From Acidimicrobiales bacterium (GTDB lineage: Bacteria; Actinomycetota; Acidimicrobiia; Acidimicrobiales; MedAcidi-G1), in assembly GCA_029242745.1 (NCBI GenBank), contig JAQWTI010000053.1, positions 1 to 64,000 of the forward strand: 64,000 nucleotides of DNA, in the 5' to 3' direction. Positions 1 through 9,670 of the stretch are shown piece by piece. Numbering within the stretch: the stretch's first letter is position 1; every line of letters starts with the position of its first letter. The notes under the pieces were generated by a model that was not told the origin of the DNA, did not search any database, and worked only from the letters and a program-made list of their open reading frames with translations. The position numbers were made by a program, and so were the translations under genes.

Positions 1-70
1 ACCTCGGATCGCAGGCCCATGTTGAAAGGCTAGGACTGGTCGCTGTCGTCACGACCTCGTAGCAGAATTC

Positions 71-943
71 TCAACCCACTTGTGGGGTCGAGTAAGCGAT
101 GCGAAAGCCCTGGTGGCTGGTGGTGCTGTCTGGGGTGCTCGATGACCGAGCGGCCAGTCGGTAGCGGTGGCAGTAACTGTCATGACAGAGAAATGACCCT
201 CCCTTAAGCACCCGGTTGACACCGATTTGTGGTCCAACTGGGTCGATGGTCACCCCATCTGGTTGATGGTGGGTCGTGAACCAGTCGGCTGTCCATTCCC
301 AGACGTTGCCCGAACAGTTGTAGAGCCCGTAGGCATTGGGCTCGAACGCATCGACAGGACATGTACCAGCCCATCCGTCCGCAGCGTCATCTTCACTCCA
401 GAACATGCCTGTAAAAATGTTGAATCGGTAGGTATCAGGGCCATCGGGCTGGTTGTCATCACCCCATGGGAGGCGCCTACCTTCCAGCCCACCTCGGGCC
501 GCACATTCCCACTCGGCCTCAGTCGGGATGCGTCCACCTGCCCACTCGGCGTAGGCGGTGGCGTCGAACCAAGACACATGAACTACCGGGTGATGATCTC
601 TGTCGACAAGATTGCTCTGAGGACCCTCAGGGTGGCTCCAAGTGGCGCCCAAAACCTGGCGCCACCACTCTGCACCCACTACCCCGCGCGTCTCTCCGAA
701 GTTGTCGGGTAGGTGGCCTGCAAAGACGAACGACCATCCTTCGCACTCTGCAGTGGTTTGATAGCCAGTGGCGTGCACGAAGCTTGCGAACTCGGCCGTG
801 GTAACTGCAGTGGCTGAAATCGAAAATGGCGAGAGTTGGATGAGACGGACTGGGCCCTCTCCATCAGAAGGGTAGGCGTCTGTTTCGTTGCCCATCAGAA
901 ATGTGGTTTCAGGCAAGTCAACCCAATGGTCAGTGGTGGCCAT
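71..943 (-). CDS. Formylglycine-generating enzyme (sulfatase-activating, SUMF1/EgtB-fold)
   Basis: A 290-residue protein of the FGE-sulfatase family. Genuine FGEs use copper and O2 to oxidise a Cys in the CxPxR motif of type I sulfatases to formylglycine. The C-terminal part has the diagnostic pair C253 and C258 (CHDSYC) followed by RYRLAARSS and TPDS, which closely follows human SUMF1 and separates true FGEs from relatives that only share the fold (EgtB, PvdO, kinase-associated domains). Other family blocks are GGRIPTEAEWE and CSGNVWEWTADW. It lies 6 bp after the alpha/beta hydrolase gene and is probably the last gene of that operon. No sulfatase gene occurs in this window, so its target is unknown; it may act in trans on distant sulfatases. 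The lineage assignment as FGE is strong, the substrate is not shown. Confidence 0.9.
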   Translation of the reverse strand: MATTDHWVDLPETTFLMGNETDAYPSDGEGPVRLIQLSPFSISATAVTTAEFASFVHATGYQTTAECEGWSFVFAGHLPDNFGETRGVVGAEWWRQVLGATWSHPEGPQSNLVDRDHHPVVHVSWFDATAYAEWAGGRIPTEAEWECAARGGLEGRRLPWGDDNQPDGPDTYRFNIFTGMFWSEDDAADGWAGTCPVDAFEPNAYGLYNCSGNVWEWTADWFTTHHQPDGVTIDPVGPQIGVNRVLKGGSFLCHDSYCHRYRLAARSSSTPDSTTSHQGFRIAYSTPQVG

Positions 944-949
944 GGAGAC

Positions 950-1675
950 TTAAGTGAGACTGGCGATGAACTGGTGGATTGCTCCCGAACACTCAATCGG
1001 CGCTTTGACATGGACCATGTGTCCTTGGCCAGAGACAATTACCGACTCGCGAACTTGTAGGTCGCGCTCAAACAGGCTGGCCGACGCAGCGAACCGTTCG
1101 TCACGTTCGCCGCGTATTACTAAGACAGGCACCTGGATCTGGGCTAGACGGTCTATGACGTGGGAGTCGTAGTGCATTGAGATCTCCTCAGAACCCGCTG
1201 GGGTTCCGAGTTCTCTGGCGGAGTCACGTACCGACTCGTTCCATTGTTCTCGCGCTTCGGCTTTACGGAAGCCTGGCCCAGTGGCCACCAGCACTAGCCC
1301 GGCTACCTTCTCTGGGTAGTCGATGGCGTAGGCCAGCGATAGGAAGCCACCAAGACTGTGGCCCATGAGTACCACTGGCCCACATTCGTGACCCACAGCC
1401 TCTTTCCTTACGGCCTCCAAGTCGGCTAGGGCGTGCATCCGGGTGTATGAGCCGGGGGGTGGGGTATCACTCTCGCCATGGCCCCGGAGATCCCAACTGA
1501 CTATGCAATGATCGTTAGCCAGTTCTCTGATCAACGGCGCCCAGACCGAGCGATCGTTTGCCCAACCATGGGTTGCCACGACAGGTAACTTGTCAGCACG
1601 GAATCCAGTTTGAGTCAGCGCCAAGGTGGTCCCGTCAGGACTGGTGATGTAACGGGCATCGGATGTCGTGTTCAT
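950..1675 (-). CDS. Alpha/beta-fold hydrolase
   Basis: A 241-residue serine hydrolase of the alpha/beta fold. The oxyanion-side HGW motif is near residue 36, the nucleophile elbow GHSLGG puts Ser at 107, the acid is probably D192 (GERDERF) and the catalytic His is H219 (GQGHMVH). There is no signal peptide, so it is cytoplasmic. The start ATG overlaps the stop of the epoxide hydrolase gene by four bases (ATGA), which indicates translational coupling. The family includes esterases, C-C bond hydrolases and haloperoxidase-like enzymes; the substrate cannot be read from sequence. Its neighbours (epoxide hydrolase, LLM oxidoreductase, exporter) suggest a catabolic or detoxification role. Confidence 0.85.
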   Translation of the reverse strand: MNTTSDARYITSPDGTTLALTQTGFRADKLPVVATHGWANDRSVWAPLIRELANDHCIVSWDLRGHGESDTPPPGSYTRMHALADLEAVRKEAVGHECGPVVLMGHSLGGFLSLAYAIDYPEKVAGLVLVATGPGFRKAEAREQWNESVRDSARELGTPAGSEEISMHYDSHVIDRLAQIQVPVLVIRGERDERFAASASLFERDLQVRESVIVSGQGHMVHVKAPIECSGAIHQFIASLT

Positions 1676-2838
1676 CGGAGGTTTCTGAAAAATTCGCGTA
1701 TGTCTGCTACAAGTTCATCTGGTCTTTCCATGGCTGCGAAGTGGCCGCCCTGGTCGTGCTCACGCCAGAAGGTCACGTTTCGATCTGGCTCGACCCAGCG
1801 ACGGCGCCCAACCATTAACTCCATGGGGAAGGCAGAAACACCGAAGGGCACGCCATGGTTGGGTGGCGGCATCTTGCCAGCGGCTAGATCTCGTCCAAAT
1901 TCGAAGTAGAAGCGGGTCGACGAGGTGATGGTGTTGGTGAACCAGTATGTGCTGACGTTCGCCAGGAGGTCGTCGCGGTCGACAACATCCAGTGGGTCTC
2001 CTTGGTGATCGGTCCAACCATGGAACTTCTCACCGATATACGCCAGCAGACCGCTAGGTGAGTCATTTAGCCCTGCTCCAACGGTTTGAGGACGAGTGCG
2101 CTGAATCTCAAAATATCCACGGTCCTCGGCTTGGTACCAAGCGGCCCGGTCTATGTGTTGCTGCTCGCTGGGAGTGACCCCCGTATGATCATCATCGTGC
2201 CCCGGGGGGAAGGCGGGAATCATGTTGACATGGCATCCGAGTACGTGGTCAGGGTCGTGTCCGGCGATGTGCTGGGAAATAATCGAGCCCCAATCGCCCC
2301 CGTGGACGCCATAGCGGGTGTAACCAAGACGCGCAGCTAACTCAGCGAAGGCACGCCCCGTTCGATCTGGTCCCCACCCCCGCTCAGTGGTTGGCCCAGA
2401 CCAGCCGTATCCAGGCAGTGAGGGAGCAATCACATGGAAGGCATCAGCCGGATCACCGCCGTGAGCACGTGGATTGGTTAGTGGTCCCAGTATCTGGAGG
2501 AACTCGATAATCGAGCCTGGCCATCCATGGGATATCAGTAGGGGGAGGGCGCCAGCTTCAGGTGAGCGCTGATGAATAGCGTGGAGTCTCTGTCCATCAA
2601 CCGTGGTTAGGACTTGGTCGAAAGTGTTTATCCGAGCTTCGGTGGTTCTCCAGTCGAATTCTTCGGTCCAGTAGGTAACCAACTTTTTTAGCCACTGCTG
2701 GTCACATCCGTACTCCCAGCCTGTTTCTGGTATCTGGTCGGACCAACGCGTTTCCAGTAGGCGTCGCTTAAGGTCATCGATCAGGTGATCGTCGACTGTG
2801 ACGGTGAACGTGGAGACATGATCATTATCGGTTGGCAC
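1672..2838 (-). CDS. Epoxide hydrolase (microsomal EPHX1-like family)
   Basis: A 388-residue protein with the N-terminal EHN lid domain (about residues 8-115) and an alpha/beta hydrolase core. HGWPGS lies at 104-109, the nucleophilic Asp is D182 in GGDWGS, and the catalytic His is H366 in DQGGHFAAMERP. Asp instead of Ser as nucleophile is the hallmark of epoxide hydrolases, which open epoxides to vicinal diols through an ester intermediate. The start is GTG at 2838; no better upstream start is visible. It sits 65 bp downstream of the LLM oxidoreductase and overlaps the next hydrolase by 4 bp. Family confidence is high; the natural epoxide is unknown. Confidence 0.9.
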   Translation of the reverse strand: MPTDNDHVSTFTVTVDDHLIDDLKRRLLETRWSDQIPETGWEYGCDQQWLKKLVTYWTEEFDWRTTEARINTFDQVLTTVDGQRLHAIHQRSPEAGALPLLISHGWPGSIIEFLQILGPLTNPRAHGGDPADAFHVIAPSLPGYGWSGPTTERGWGPDRTGRAFAELAARLGYTRYGVHGGDWGSIISQHIAGHDPDHVLGCHVNMIPAFPPGHDDDHTGVTPSEQQHIDRAAWYQAEDRGYFEIQRTRPQTVGAGLNDSPSGLLAYIGEKFHGWTDHQGDPLDVVDRDDLLANVSTYWFTNTITSSTRFYFEFGRDLAAGKMPPPNHGVPFGVSAFPMELMVGRRRWVEPDRNVTFWREHDQGGHFAAMERPDELVADIREFFRNLR

Positions 2839-2903
2839 CCACCGACCGTACCTGTGGCTGCCGTCGGGATCCGAAGCCGGAACGATGGATTCTGCTGCAG
2901 GAA

Positions 2904-3941
2904 TTAGACGTGTTCAGCAAGTTCACGAAGGCGCCCGAGCACGTTGGCTGGTTCGCCGCCGATTGGCATCACGTTCAGCGACGTCACGCCTGCCTCTTTG
3001 TAAGCCGCCAGTCGATCTATCACGTAGGCGTCGTCGCCACATAGTGATGTGTTCTCGATTAGTTCGTCGGGAAGTAGCCCGGCGGCTTCCTCCTTACGCC
3101 CTTCAAGGTAAGCCTCTTGGACAGCAGAGGCCTCGTCGGCGAAGCCGTATTGACGGCACACGTCGTTATAGAAGTTTTTCCCCCGAGCGCCCATTCCGCC
3201 TATGTACAAGGCAGCCACAGGTCGACCGAAGTCTCGGTACTGGGCGGCATCGTCGCCAATTGCTACGAGGCCGCCAGCTACGACGTCGAACTGGCCTAGG
3301 GCAGGGTCGCGACGAGCCAGACCAGCCACTACCGAATTTCCCCAGACTTGTTCCATCCGTTCCGGGTACACAAGGAACGGAAGCCACCCTTCGCAAGTGG
3401 CTGCTGTTTCTTCCACGCTCTTGGGACCGAGTGCAGCGATATAAATTGGAATATCAGACCGCTTGAGGTGGTTAATAATTTTTAGTGGTTTGCCAAGTCC
3501 AGTGCCCTGGTCCGACGGCAGGGGAAGAGTGAATACATCTCCATCATGGACCAGGCGCTCCCGCCGCCACGCTGATCGGCAGATCTGGATGATTTCCTTT
3601 GTACGAGTGAGTGGCTTGTCGTACGCCAGGCCGTGGAACCCCTCAATTACCTGAGGCCCTGAAGCCCCCAGGCCAAGAACAAATCGTCCCCCGGAGAGGG
3701 CGTCTAGGCCGGCTGCTGTTTGGGCCAGTAAGGCTGGCGTTCGGCTATAGGTATTGAGGATGCCACTCGCTAGTTCCACGGTCGAGGTGCTGGCTGCCAG
3801 ATAGCCAAGCAGACTTACAGCATCAAAGCCGTAGGCCTCAGGGATCCAGATGCGGTCAACCCCAGCTGCTTCCAACTCTCGGGCTTGGGCGGCAGCCGTT
3901 TGAGGGTCAGTTGCATAATTGAGACTCGTGGAGATGCGCAT
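2904..3941 (-). CDS. LLM-class flavin oxidoreductase, probably F420-dependent
   Basis: A 345-residue luciferase-like TIM-barrel protein. The N-terminus begins MRISTSLNY, followed by the RIWIPEAYG strand, FVLGLGASGPQV (a typical LLM phosphate-binding loop) and a C-terminal IDRLAAYKEAGV helix. Actinobacterial members usually use reduced F420 or FMN to reduce or oxidise C=C, C-OH or C-N bonds. It follows the exporter gene by 22 bp and precedes the epoxide hydrolase, so it is likely in the same transcript. Cofactor choice is inferred from lineage, not from a decisive motif. Confidence 0.8.
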   Translation of the reverse strand: MRISTSLNYATDPQTAAAQARELEAAGVDRIWIPEAYGFDAVSLLGYLAASTSTVELASGILNTYSRTPALLAQTAAGLDALSGGRFVLGLGASGPQVIEGFHGLAYDKPLTRTKEIIQICRSAWRRERLVHDGDVFTLPLPSDQGTGLGKPLKIINHLKRSDIPIYIAALGPKSVEETAATCEGWLPFLVYPERMEQVWGNSVVAGLARRDPALGQFDVVAGGLVAIGDDAAQYRDFGRPVAALYIGGMGARGKNFYNDVCRQYGFADEASAVQEAYLEGRKEEAAGLLPDELIENTSLCGDDAYVIDRLAAYKEAGVTSLNVMPIGGEPANVLGRLRELAEHV

Positions 3942-3963
3942 ACCTCAATCATCTCAGATGGAG

Positions 3964-5472
3964 TTAGTTGCGAGGGAACCAGCGGAGAACCACAATCGAG
4001 GCCGCAACAACCATGCCGGCACCAACGAGCATGGCAAGCGAGTAGCCATCGGTGAACGCTCTCCGGGCCGTCTCCACAAGTTTGAGCTGGAGTTCGGGAG
4101 GGGCCGTGTTAGCCACTTGGAGAGCAGCGCCCATGGAGTCTCTGGCGGCATCAGCGGCCTCGGGAGATAGGCCGTCGAAAGAATTGCCAATGCTGTTTCG
4201 GTACCCCGAGGTTAGAAGGCTGCCCAATAGGGCGATACCTACTGCTGCTCCGACCTCTCTTGTAGTGTCATTTACCGCTGAAGCCACGCCAGCCTTATCT
4301 TGGGGTAGTGAGGTCACGATGGCTTCAGTGGCAGCAGGGAAAGCCAGAGCCATGCCGGCTGATGCGACACAGAGGCTGGCTACTACCTGAAGGTAGCCAC
4401 TGGAAGCATCCAGAGTTGCCAGGCCGATTAGGCCAACGGCAGTCAATAACAGTCCACCCCCGATAATGATTTTTACGCCGAATCGGACAGCGAGTTTTGG
4501 ACCCGTGGGAGAAATAAAAAGCATCGACAGGGCGAATGGAAGTACGCGCAAGGCAGTATCCAACGCTGAGTAACCGAGGACAAATTGCATGTACTGAGCT
4601 AGGCCGAAGAACATGCCGTACATCACCGCAAAGGCCACACCAATACCGAGACTGCCTAGACCAAAGCGGGGAATACGGAAAAGGCTGGGGTCCAGCATTG
4701 GATGATCTTGTCGATTTTCCACAAAGACCCACACGATGCCCAAGCCGAAAGCTGCAGCGAAAGCGCCAAGGATGCCGCCATGGGCCCATCCATACTCTGG
4801 GCCCTGGATGAGAGCAAAGACCAGCAATCCGAGAGCAACTGCCGACAGGAGGCTGCCTGTCAGATCAAGTGGATGACCCAAAGTGTCGCGCGATGTTGGC
4901 ACGAGACTCATCACGAGGACGAATAACAAGACTGCAACCGGCACGTTTACAAAGAACATTGAGCCCCACCAGAAGAACTCGAGCAATACTCCGGCTGCCA
5001 GAATTCCTAGTGCGCCACCAGCACCGGCGAAACCCGCCCAGATAGCGATGGCTCGGCTCCGTTCGTGAGCCGGGAACACGGAAGTGAGGATTGAGAGGGT
5101 CGCTGGCATGACTAGGCCAGCCCCAATACCCATAATGCAGCGCCACGCAATGACCTGACCAGCAGAGTCGGCTGAGGCGCCGAGTAGGGCGCTGACGATG
5201 ATTATTCCAAGGCCGACAAGTAGGGCTCCCTTGCGCCCGAATCGGTCGCCCAGAGCACCAGCCGGCAGAAGGATGGCGGCTAGAACCAGGGCATATGCGG
5301 CGTTGATCCAAACCAACTCAGCTGCTGAAGCGTCCAAGGCTCTTTGAATAGCCGGCAGAGCCAAGTTCATGGAACTGACACTTGCCACTACCTGGACAAG
5401 CGACAGAGTGAGGACGCTGAGAATAAGCCATCGGCGTGGATGTCCTAGATCCATGCTGGCCTCATCGGGCAT
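3964..5472 (-). CDS. MFS transporter, DHA2 (EmrB/QacA-like) family, 14 TM segments
   Basis: A 502-residue polytopic membrane protein with about 14 hydrophobic segments, MFS motif A between TM2 and TM3 (GDRFGRKGALL) and a short charged tail (LRWFPRN). DHA2 proteins are proton-coupled exporters of drugs and other lipophilic compounds. An ATG at 5472 is preferred because AGGAAGGA lies about ten bases upstream; a GTG at 5493 in the same frame would add seven residues. It is the first gene of the minus-strand group that continues with LLM oxidoreductase, epoxide hydrolase, hydrolase and FGE, and is divergent from mutA. The substrate is unknown. Confidence 0.88.
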   Translation of the reverse strand: MPDEASMDLGHPRRWLILSVLTLSLVQVVASVSSMNLALPAIQRALDASAAELVWINAAYALVLAAILLPAGALGDRFGRKGALLVGLGIIIVSALLGASADSAGQVIAWRCIMGIGAGLVMPATLSILTSVFPAHERSRAIAIWAGFAGAGGALGILAAGVLLEFFWWGSMFFVNVPVAVLLFVLVMSLVPTSRDTLGHPLDLTGSLLSAVALGLLVFALIQGPEYGWAHGGILGAFAAAFGLGIVWVFVENRQDHPMLDPSLFRIPRFGLGSLGIGVAFAVMYGMFFGLAQYMQFVLGYSALDTALRVLPFALSMLFISPTGPKLAVRFGVKIIIGGGLLLTAVGLIGLATLDASSGYLQVVASLCVASAGMALAFPAATEAIVTSLPQDKAGVASAVNDTTREVGAAVGIALLGSLLTSGYRNSIGNSFDGLSPEAADAARDSMGAALQVANTAPPELQLKLVETARRAFTDGYSLAMLVGAGMVVAASIVVLRWFPRN

Positions 5473-5626
5473 TGTTTCTGGTTCCTTCCTCACCGACTAT
5501 TCCAGGGGTTCTCGGCTCATTGAATGGCCCCCATCCTCCGTTTAGTTGGTGCCGACGCGCTTGATGGGAGACAGGTCATGGGTCACAAGGCTTCAGGGCC
5601 TCAACGAGCCGTCACCTACCATCAGG

Positions 5627-7495
5627 ATGATGGATGTAGGTGAGTTCTCGAGCGAGCGATTCGCAGTACCCGATCGCGCTGAATGGGAGATGTTGGCTGA
5701 AGACGGGCTGCGTGGGCGAACACTGGCATCACTGGTTAGCTTCACCGCTGACGGCATCGAAATTGCTCCGGTCTACGCGGGCGATCAGGTCGATGTTTCT
5801 GGTGACCCTTCAGGTTTACCCGGTTTGGGAGACAGAACTCGTGGATCACTTGCCGCAGGAGGTTCGTCCACCGGTTGGGATGTGAGGGCGCTCGTCAACG
5901 ACAAAGGTGTAGAAGACGCGAACGCCACGGTGCTCGATGAGCTTGCCTGTGGTTCGACGTCTCTACTGCTTGACGTCGAAGCAATTGGGGTCGCTTCTGT
6001 AGATCACCTTGATGCCGTACTGGCTGAGGTGCACCTCGAGATGGTCACTGTCGCCCTTTTAGGTAGCCCTACTGGCGTAGAGGCCGCTGGATGGCTACTT
6101 GACCTATGGGAGCGTCGAGAAACCCCAGTCGGCAGTCGGAGTGGCTTATTGGGTTTGGATCCGGTTGGCGTGACAGCCCGCTACGGCAGTGGAACTAGCT
6201 CTACAAGCGAACATTTCTCCAATGAGTTGTTGTCAGTGCTGGACCGAAGTCGGGGCCTGCCCGGGGTTCGCGCGTTTAGCTTGGATGGCACAGTTTTTGC
6301 TGACGCTGGGGCTAGCGACGCCCGTGAGCTGGGATGGACTACGGCGAACGGGGTGTCCGTTCTGCGGGCGTTGGTCGACCATGGCCTCTCGATCGATGAT
6401 GCTCTTAATCAAATAGCCTTCACATGGTCGGCTGATATCGATCAGTTCGGTACTATCTGCCGCCTGCGAGCCGCTCGACGTTTATGGGCCCGGGTTGCTG
6501 AGGCAAGTGGGGCGACTCCCAAGTGCTGGGGACAAGTTCAGCACGCAATGGGGTCAGCAGTTGACCTTACTCAGCGAGACCCTTGGGGCAATCTCCTTAG
6601 AGGCACGGTGGCAGCTTTTGGTGGAGGTGTCGGGGGGGCTAATGCGGTAACTGTCCGACCATTTGATTCAGCAATCGGTCGTTCCGATGCATTTAGTCGT
6701 CGCACTGCCCGTAATACCCAGTTGCTCCTGCTCGAGGAGAGTTCCTTGGCCACGGTTGTTGATCCGGCTGGTGGCTCGTGGTTTGTAGAAGACCTGACGT
6801 CCCGTATGGCCGAGACCGCCTGGGAGCGCTTTCGTGAGATCGAGGTAGCAGGCGGAGTCGCAGCCGCATTGGCCTCTGGTCTGCTTGCTGGAGAGGCTGA
6901 GATCTGCTGGAAAGCCCGCCAAGTCTCTTTGGCTTCCCGAACCGAGGCAATCACTGGAGTGTCAGAGTTTCCCAATCTCGATGAGGAGCCACTTGAACGC
7001 TCAGCAGCGCCTGCGCCTGCTGCCGGCCCGCTGCCTCTGAGGCGGCGCTCTGCCATTTTCGAGACGCTCCGCGATACCGCAGACGCGGCTACAGGTATTG
7101 ATGCGCCGGTGGTTCGACTCGTGTTGGTCGGGGCATTCGCCGACCACAATGCGCGCAGCACCTTTGCTGTCAACCTCTACGCAGTGGCCGGCATTCTTGC
7201 GGTGAGCGACTTTAAAAACAGAGTTTCCTCACCAGTGGCTGTGGTATGTGGATCAGACAGTGATTATCTGGTCGAAGGCGTTGCCACGGTGACCTCATTG
7301 CGGGCCGAGGGTGTCACCCGAATTCATCTGGTGGCCAATGTCGAGTCACTCAGTGTCGATCTGGTGCATGCTTTGAAAGACGCCGGTGTCGACGATTTTG
7401 TTCACGCTCATACTGATCTAGTCGACCTCCTGGGGCGCACTTTGGTTGATTTAGGCCTCGATGATGTCAAAACATTCTCTGGGAGAACAAGATGA
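5627..7495 (+). CDS. mutA: Methylmalonyl-CoA mutase small (non-catalytic) subunit
   Basis: About 622 residues, homologous to MutB but degenerate. It has a (beta/alpha)8 barrel-like domain and a C-terminal B12-fold domain in which the cobalamin motif DxHxxG is absent ([10 protein letters not shown] stands there). This is the normal condition of the small subunit, which stabilises the heterodimer. The frame is open from 5546, but the initial segment does not look like the family; two adjacent ATGs at 5627 and 5630 immediately precede the conserved region, so 5627 is chosen. It overlaps mutB by ATGA. The pair isomerises (R)-methylmalonyl-CoA to succinyl-CoA in propionate and branched-chain catabolism. 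Confidence 0.92.
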   Translation: MMDVGEFSSERFAVPDRAEWEMLAEDGLRGRTLASLVSFTADGIEIAPVYAGDQVDVSGDPSGLPGLGDRTRGSLAAGGSSTGWDVRALVNDKGVEDANATVLDELACGSTSLLLDVEAIGVASVDHLDAVLAEVHLEMVTVALLGSPTGVEAAGWLLDLWERRETPVGSRSGLLGLDPVGVTARYGSGTSSTSEHFSNELLSVLDRSRGLPGVRAFSLDGTVFADAGASDARELGWTTANGVSVLRALVDHGLSIDDALNQIAFTWSADIDQFGTICRLRAARRLWARVAEASGATPKCWGQVQHAMGSAVDLTQRDPWGNLLRGTVAAFGGGVGGANAVTVRPFDSAIGRSDAFSRRTARNTQLLLLEESSLATVVDPAGGSWFVEDLTSRMAETAWERFREIEVAGGVAAALASGLLAGEAEICWKARQVSLASRTEAITGVSEFPNLDEEPLERSAAPAPAAGPLPLRRRSAIFETLRDTADAATGIDAPVVRLVLVGAFADHNARSTFAVNLYAVAGILAVSDFKNRVSSPVAVVCGSDSDYLVEGVATVTSLRAEGVTRIHLVANVESLSVDLVHALKDAGVDDFVHAHTDLVDLLGRTLVDLGLDDVKTFSGRTR

Positions 7496-9663
7496 TTCCC
7501 GACTTCACCACGATTCCTCTTGCCTCTGAATCTGGGTTACCTGATGCCAACTTGGATACTTGGGCTAACCAAGTCCTAGTTGAGACTGGGCAGTTGCCCG
7601 AAGATTTAGCCCGTGACACTCCTGAGCAGATTCGGGTACCAATTCTTTCGACAGCGTTAGACCATCGCGATTTGGGCTTCCTTGATACTTGGCCGGGAGC
7701 TCCTCCTTACCTCAGGGGCCCGTATCCAACCATGTACGCCAGCCAACCTTGGACAGTCCGCCAATACGCCGGTTACTCAACAGCTGAAGAAAGCAATCAG
7801 TTCTACCGGCGGAACCTATCTGCCGGGCAGAAAGGTCTCAGCGTGGCCTTTGACCTTGCTACCCACCGGGGCTATGACAGCGACCACCCGCGTGTTTTGG
7901 GTGACGTAGGTATGGCCGGTGTCGCTATCGACTCGATCTATGACATGCGAACTTTGTTCGATGGGATCCCGCTCGATCAAATGAGCGTATCGATGACAAT
8001 GAACGGGGCTGTGCTGCCCATTCTGGCTCTCTATGTAGTGGCGGGGGAAGAACAGGGGGTGGCGCCAAGCCAGTTAGCTGGAACTATCCAGAACGACATC
8101 CTCAAGGAGTTCATGGTCCGGAACACCTACATCTACCCGCCGGCTCCGTCAATGCGGATTGTGTCCGACATCTTTGCCTTCACCAGTGCAGAGATGCCCC
8201 GCTTTAACTCCATCTCCATCTCCGGGTACCACATGCAAGAGGCAGGAGCGACGGCTGATCTGGAACTGGCGTACACACTGGCCGATGGGGTTGAGTACGT
8301 ACGGGCTGGCCTTGCCGCCGGGCTGGATGTCGACGCCTTCGCCCCGCGCCTCAGTTTTTTCTGGGGTATTGGCATGGACTTCTTTATGGAGGTGGCCAAG
8401 TTGCGGGCCGCCCGACTGCTTTGGTCAGGCCTTATGCGTCAGTTTGATCCGATCGATCCCCGGTCTTCCTCGCTGCGTACTCACTCTCAGACCTCGGGTT
8501 GGAGCCTTACTGCACAGGACGTCTACAACAACGTGGCCCGGACCTGTCTGGAAGCAATGGCGGCGACCCAAGGCCACACCCAGTCACTGCATACCAACAG
8601 CCTTGATGAAGCGTTGGCTCTGCCTACGGACTTCTCGGCTCGTATTGCCCGCAACACCCAGCTATTTCTTCAGCAAGAGAGCGGGACTTGCCGGGTAGCT
8701 GATCCGTGGGGTGGCAGCTACCACGTGGAGCGTCTTACCAGAGACTTGGCAGAGCGGGCACTGGCCCATCTCGACGAGGTGGAGGAATCTGGTGGCATGG
8801 CTAAAGCCATTGAAGCCGGGATACCAAAGTTGCGGATAGAAGAGGCGGCAGCCCGCACCCAGGCTCGTATTGATTCAGGTCGTCAGTCGGTTGTAGGGGT
8901 GAATCGTTACCGGCTGGACTACGAGGATCCGATTGATGTTCGCAGGGTCAACAACGCTCAAGTTCGGACCGACCAACTAGCCAAGCTGGACCGTTTACGG
9001 GCAGAGCGGGATTCTGAGTTATGTGTTGACGCATTGCACGCCCTAACCCGCAGTGCTGCGTCAGGTGATGGAAATTTGCTGGCGCTAGCCATTGATGCAG
9101 CGCGAGCAAGGGCTACGGTCGGGGAGATTAGCAACGCGCTCGAACAGGTTTACGGGCGCCACGTGGCGGAGGTCCGCACTATCTCCGGAGTTTTCAGTAG
9201 TGAGGTGGGAAACGGTGAGGCTGTGGCTTCTGCTCGTTCCCGCGTGACGGCCTTCGAGGATAGTGCCGGGCGGCGCCCTCGAATCTTGGTGGCCAAGGTG
9301 GGTCAGGATGGTCATGATCGCGGTCAGAAGGTCATCGCCACGGCGTTCGCCGACTTGGGCTTTGACGTTGATATCGGCCCGCTGTTTTCCACTCCTGAGG
9401 AGGTGGCCCGTCAGGCCGTTGAAAATGATGTTCATGTGGTAGGTGTGAGTTCGCTGGCTGCCGGCCATTTGACACTGGTTCCCGAGTTACGTGATGCCTT
9501 GGCTGCTCACGGTCGTCCCGACATCGCAATTGTGGTTGGTGGAGTTATCCCCCCCAATGACCACAACGCTCTGCTCGCTGCCGGCGCCTCTGCTGTGTTT
9601 CCTCCAGGAACGGTGGTGGCTGCTGCAGCTGTTGACCTTCTGGATGCCCTGGAAACGGATTAG
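7492..9663 (+). CDS. mutB: Methylmalonyl-CoA mutase large (catalytic) subunit
   Basis: A 723-residue catalytic subunit. The CoA/substrate barrel contains [15 protein letters not shown] with the Tyr typical of methylmalonyl-CoA mutases (isobutyryl-CoA mutase has Phe there) and [14 protein letters not shown], which carries the substrate-carboxylate Arg region. The C-terminal B12 domain has the base-off/His-on motif GQDGHDRG with D606 and H608. These features support methylmalonyl-CoA rather than ethylmalonyl- or hydroxyisobutyryl-CoA specificity. It is translationally coupled to mutA and followed 7 bp later by meaB, giving a complete mutase-plus-chaperone operon. No epimerase gene is present in the window. 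Confidence 0.96.
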   Translation: MIPDFTTIPLASESGLPDANLDTWANQVLVETGQLPEDLARDTPEQIRVPILSTALDHRDLGFLDTWPGAPPYLRGPYPTMYASQPWTVRQYAGYSTAEESNQFYRRNLSAGQKGLSVAFDLATHRGYDSDHPRVLGDVGMAGVAIDSIYDMRTLFDGIPLDQMSVSMTMNGAVLPILALYVVAGEEQGVAPSQLAGTIQNDILKEFMVRNTYIYPPAPSMRIVSDIFAFTSAEMPRFNSISISGYHMQEAGATADLELAYTLADGVEYVRAGLAAGLDVDAFAPRLSFFWGIGMDFFMEVAKLRAARLLWSGLMRQFDPIDPRSSSLRTHSQTSGWSLTAQDVYNNVARTCLEAMAATQGHTQSLHTNSLDEALALPTDFSARIARNTQLFLQQESGTCRVADPWGGSYHVERLTRDLAERALAHLDEVEESGGMAKAIEAGIPKLRIEEAAARTQARIDSGRQSVVGVNRYRLDYEDPIDVRRVNNAQVRTDQLAKLDRLRAERDSELCVDALHALTRSAASGDGNLLALAIDAARARATVGEISNALEQVYGRHVAEVRTISGVFSSEVGNGEAVASARSRVTAFEDSAGRRPRILVAKVGQDGHDRGQKVIATAFADLGFDVDIGPLFSTPEEVARQAVENDVHVVGVSSLAAGHLTLVPELRDALAAHGRPDIAIVVGGVIPPNDHNALLAAGASAVFPPGTVVAAAAVDLLDALETD

Positions 9664-9670
9664 GAGTCCG

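Noticed and set aside
1-70. A terminator or gene end in the first 70 bases
   Set aside because: Only a weak GGTCG/CGACC pairing without a U-run, and no readable coding end.
2885-3466. A 193-codon plus-strand frame over the LLM gene
   Set aside because: Arg-rich shadow of a clear LLM coding sequence on the other strand.
6571-7173. A 200-codon open frame on the minus strand over mutA
   Set aside because: Shadow of mutA; the protein is Ser/Arg/Ala-rich without recognisable domains.
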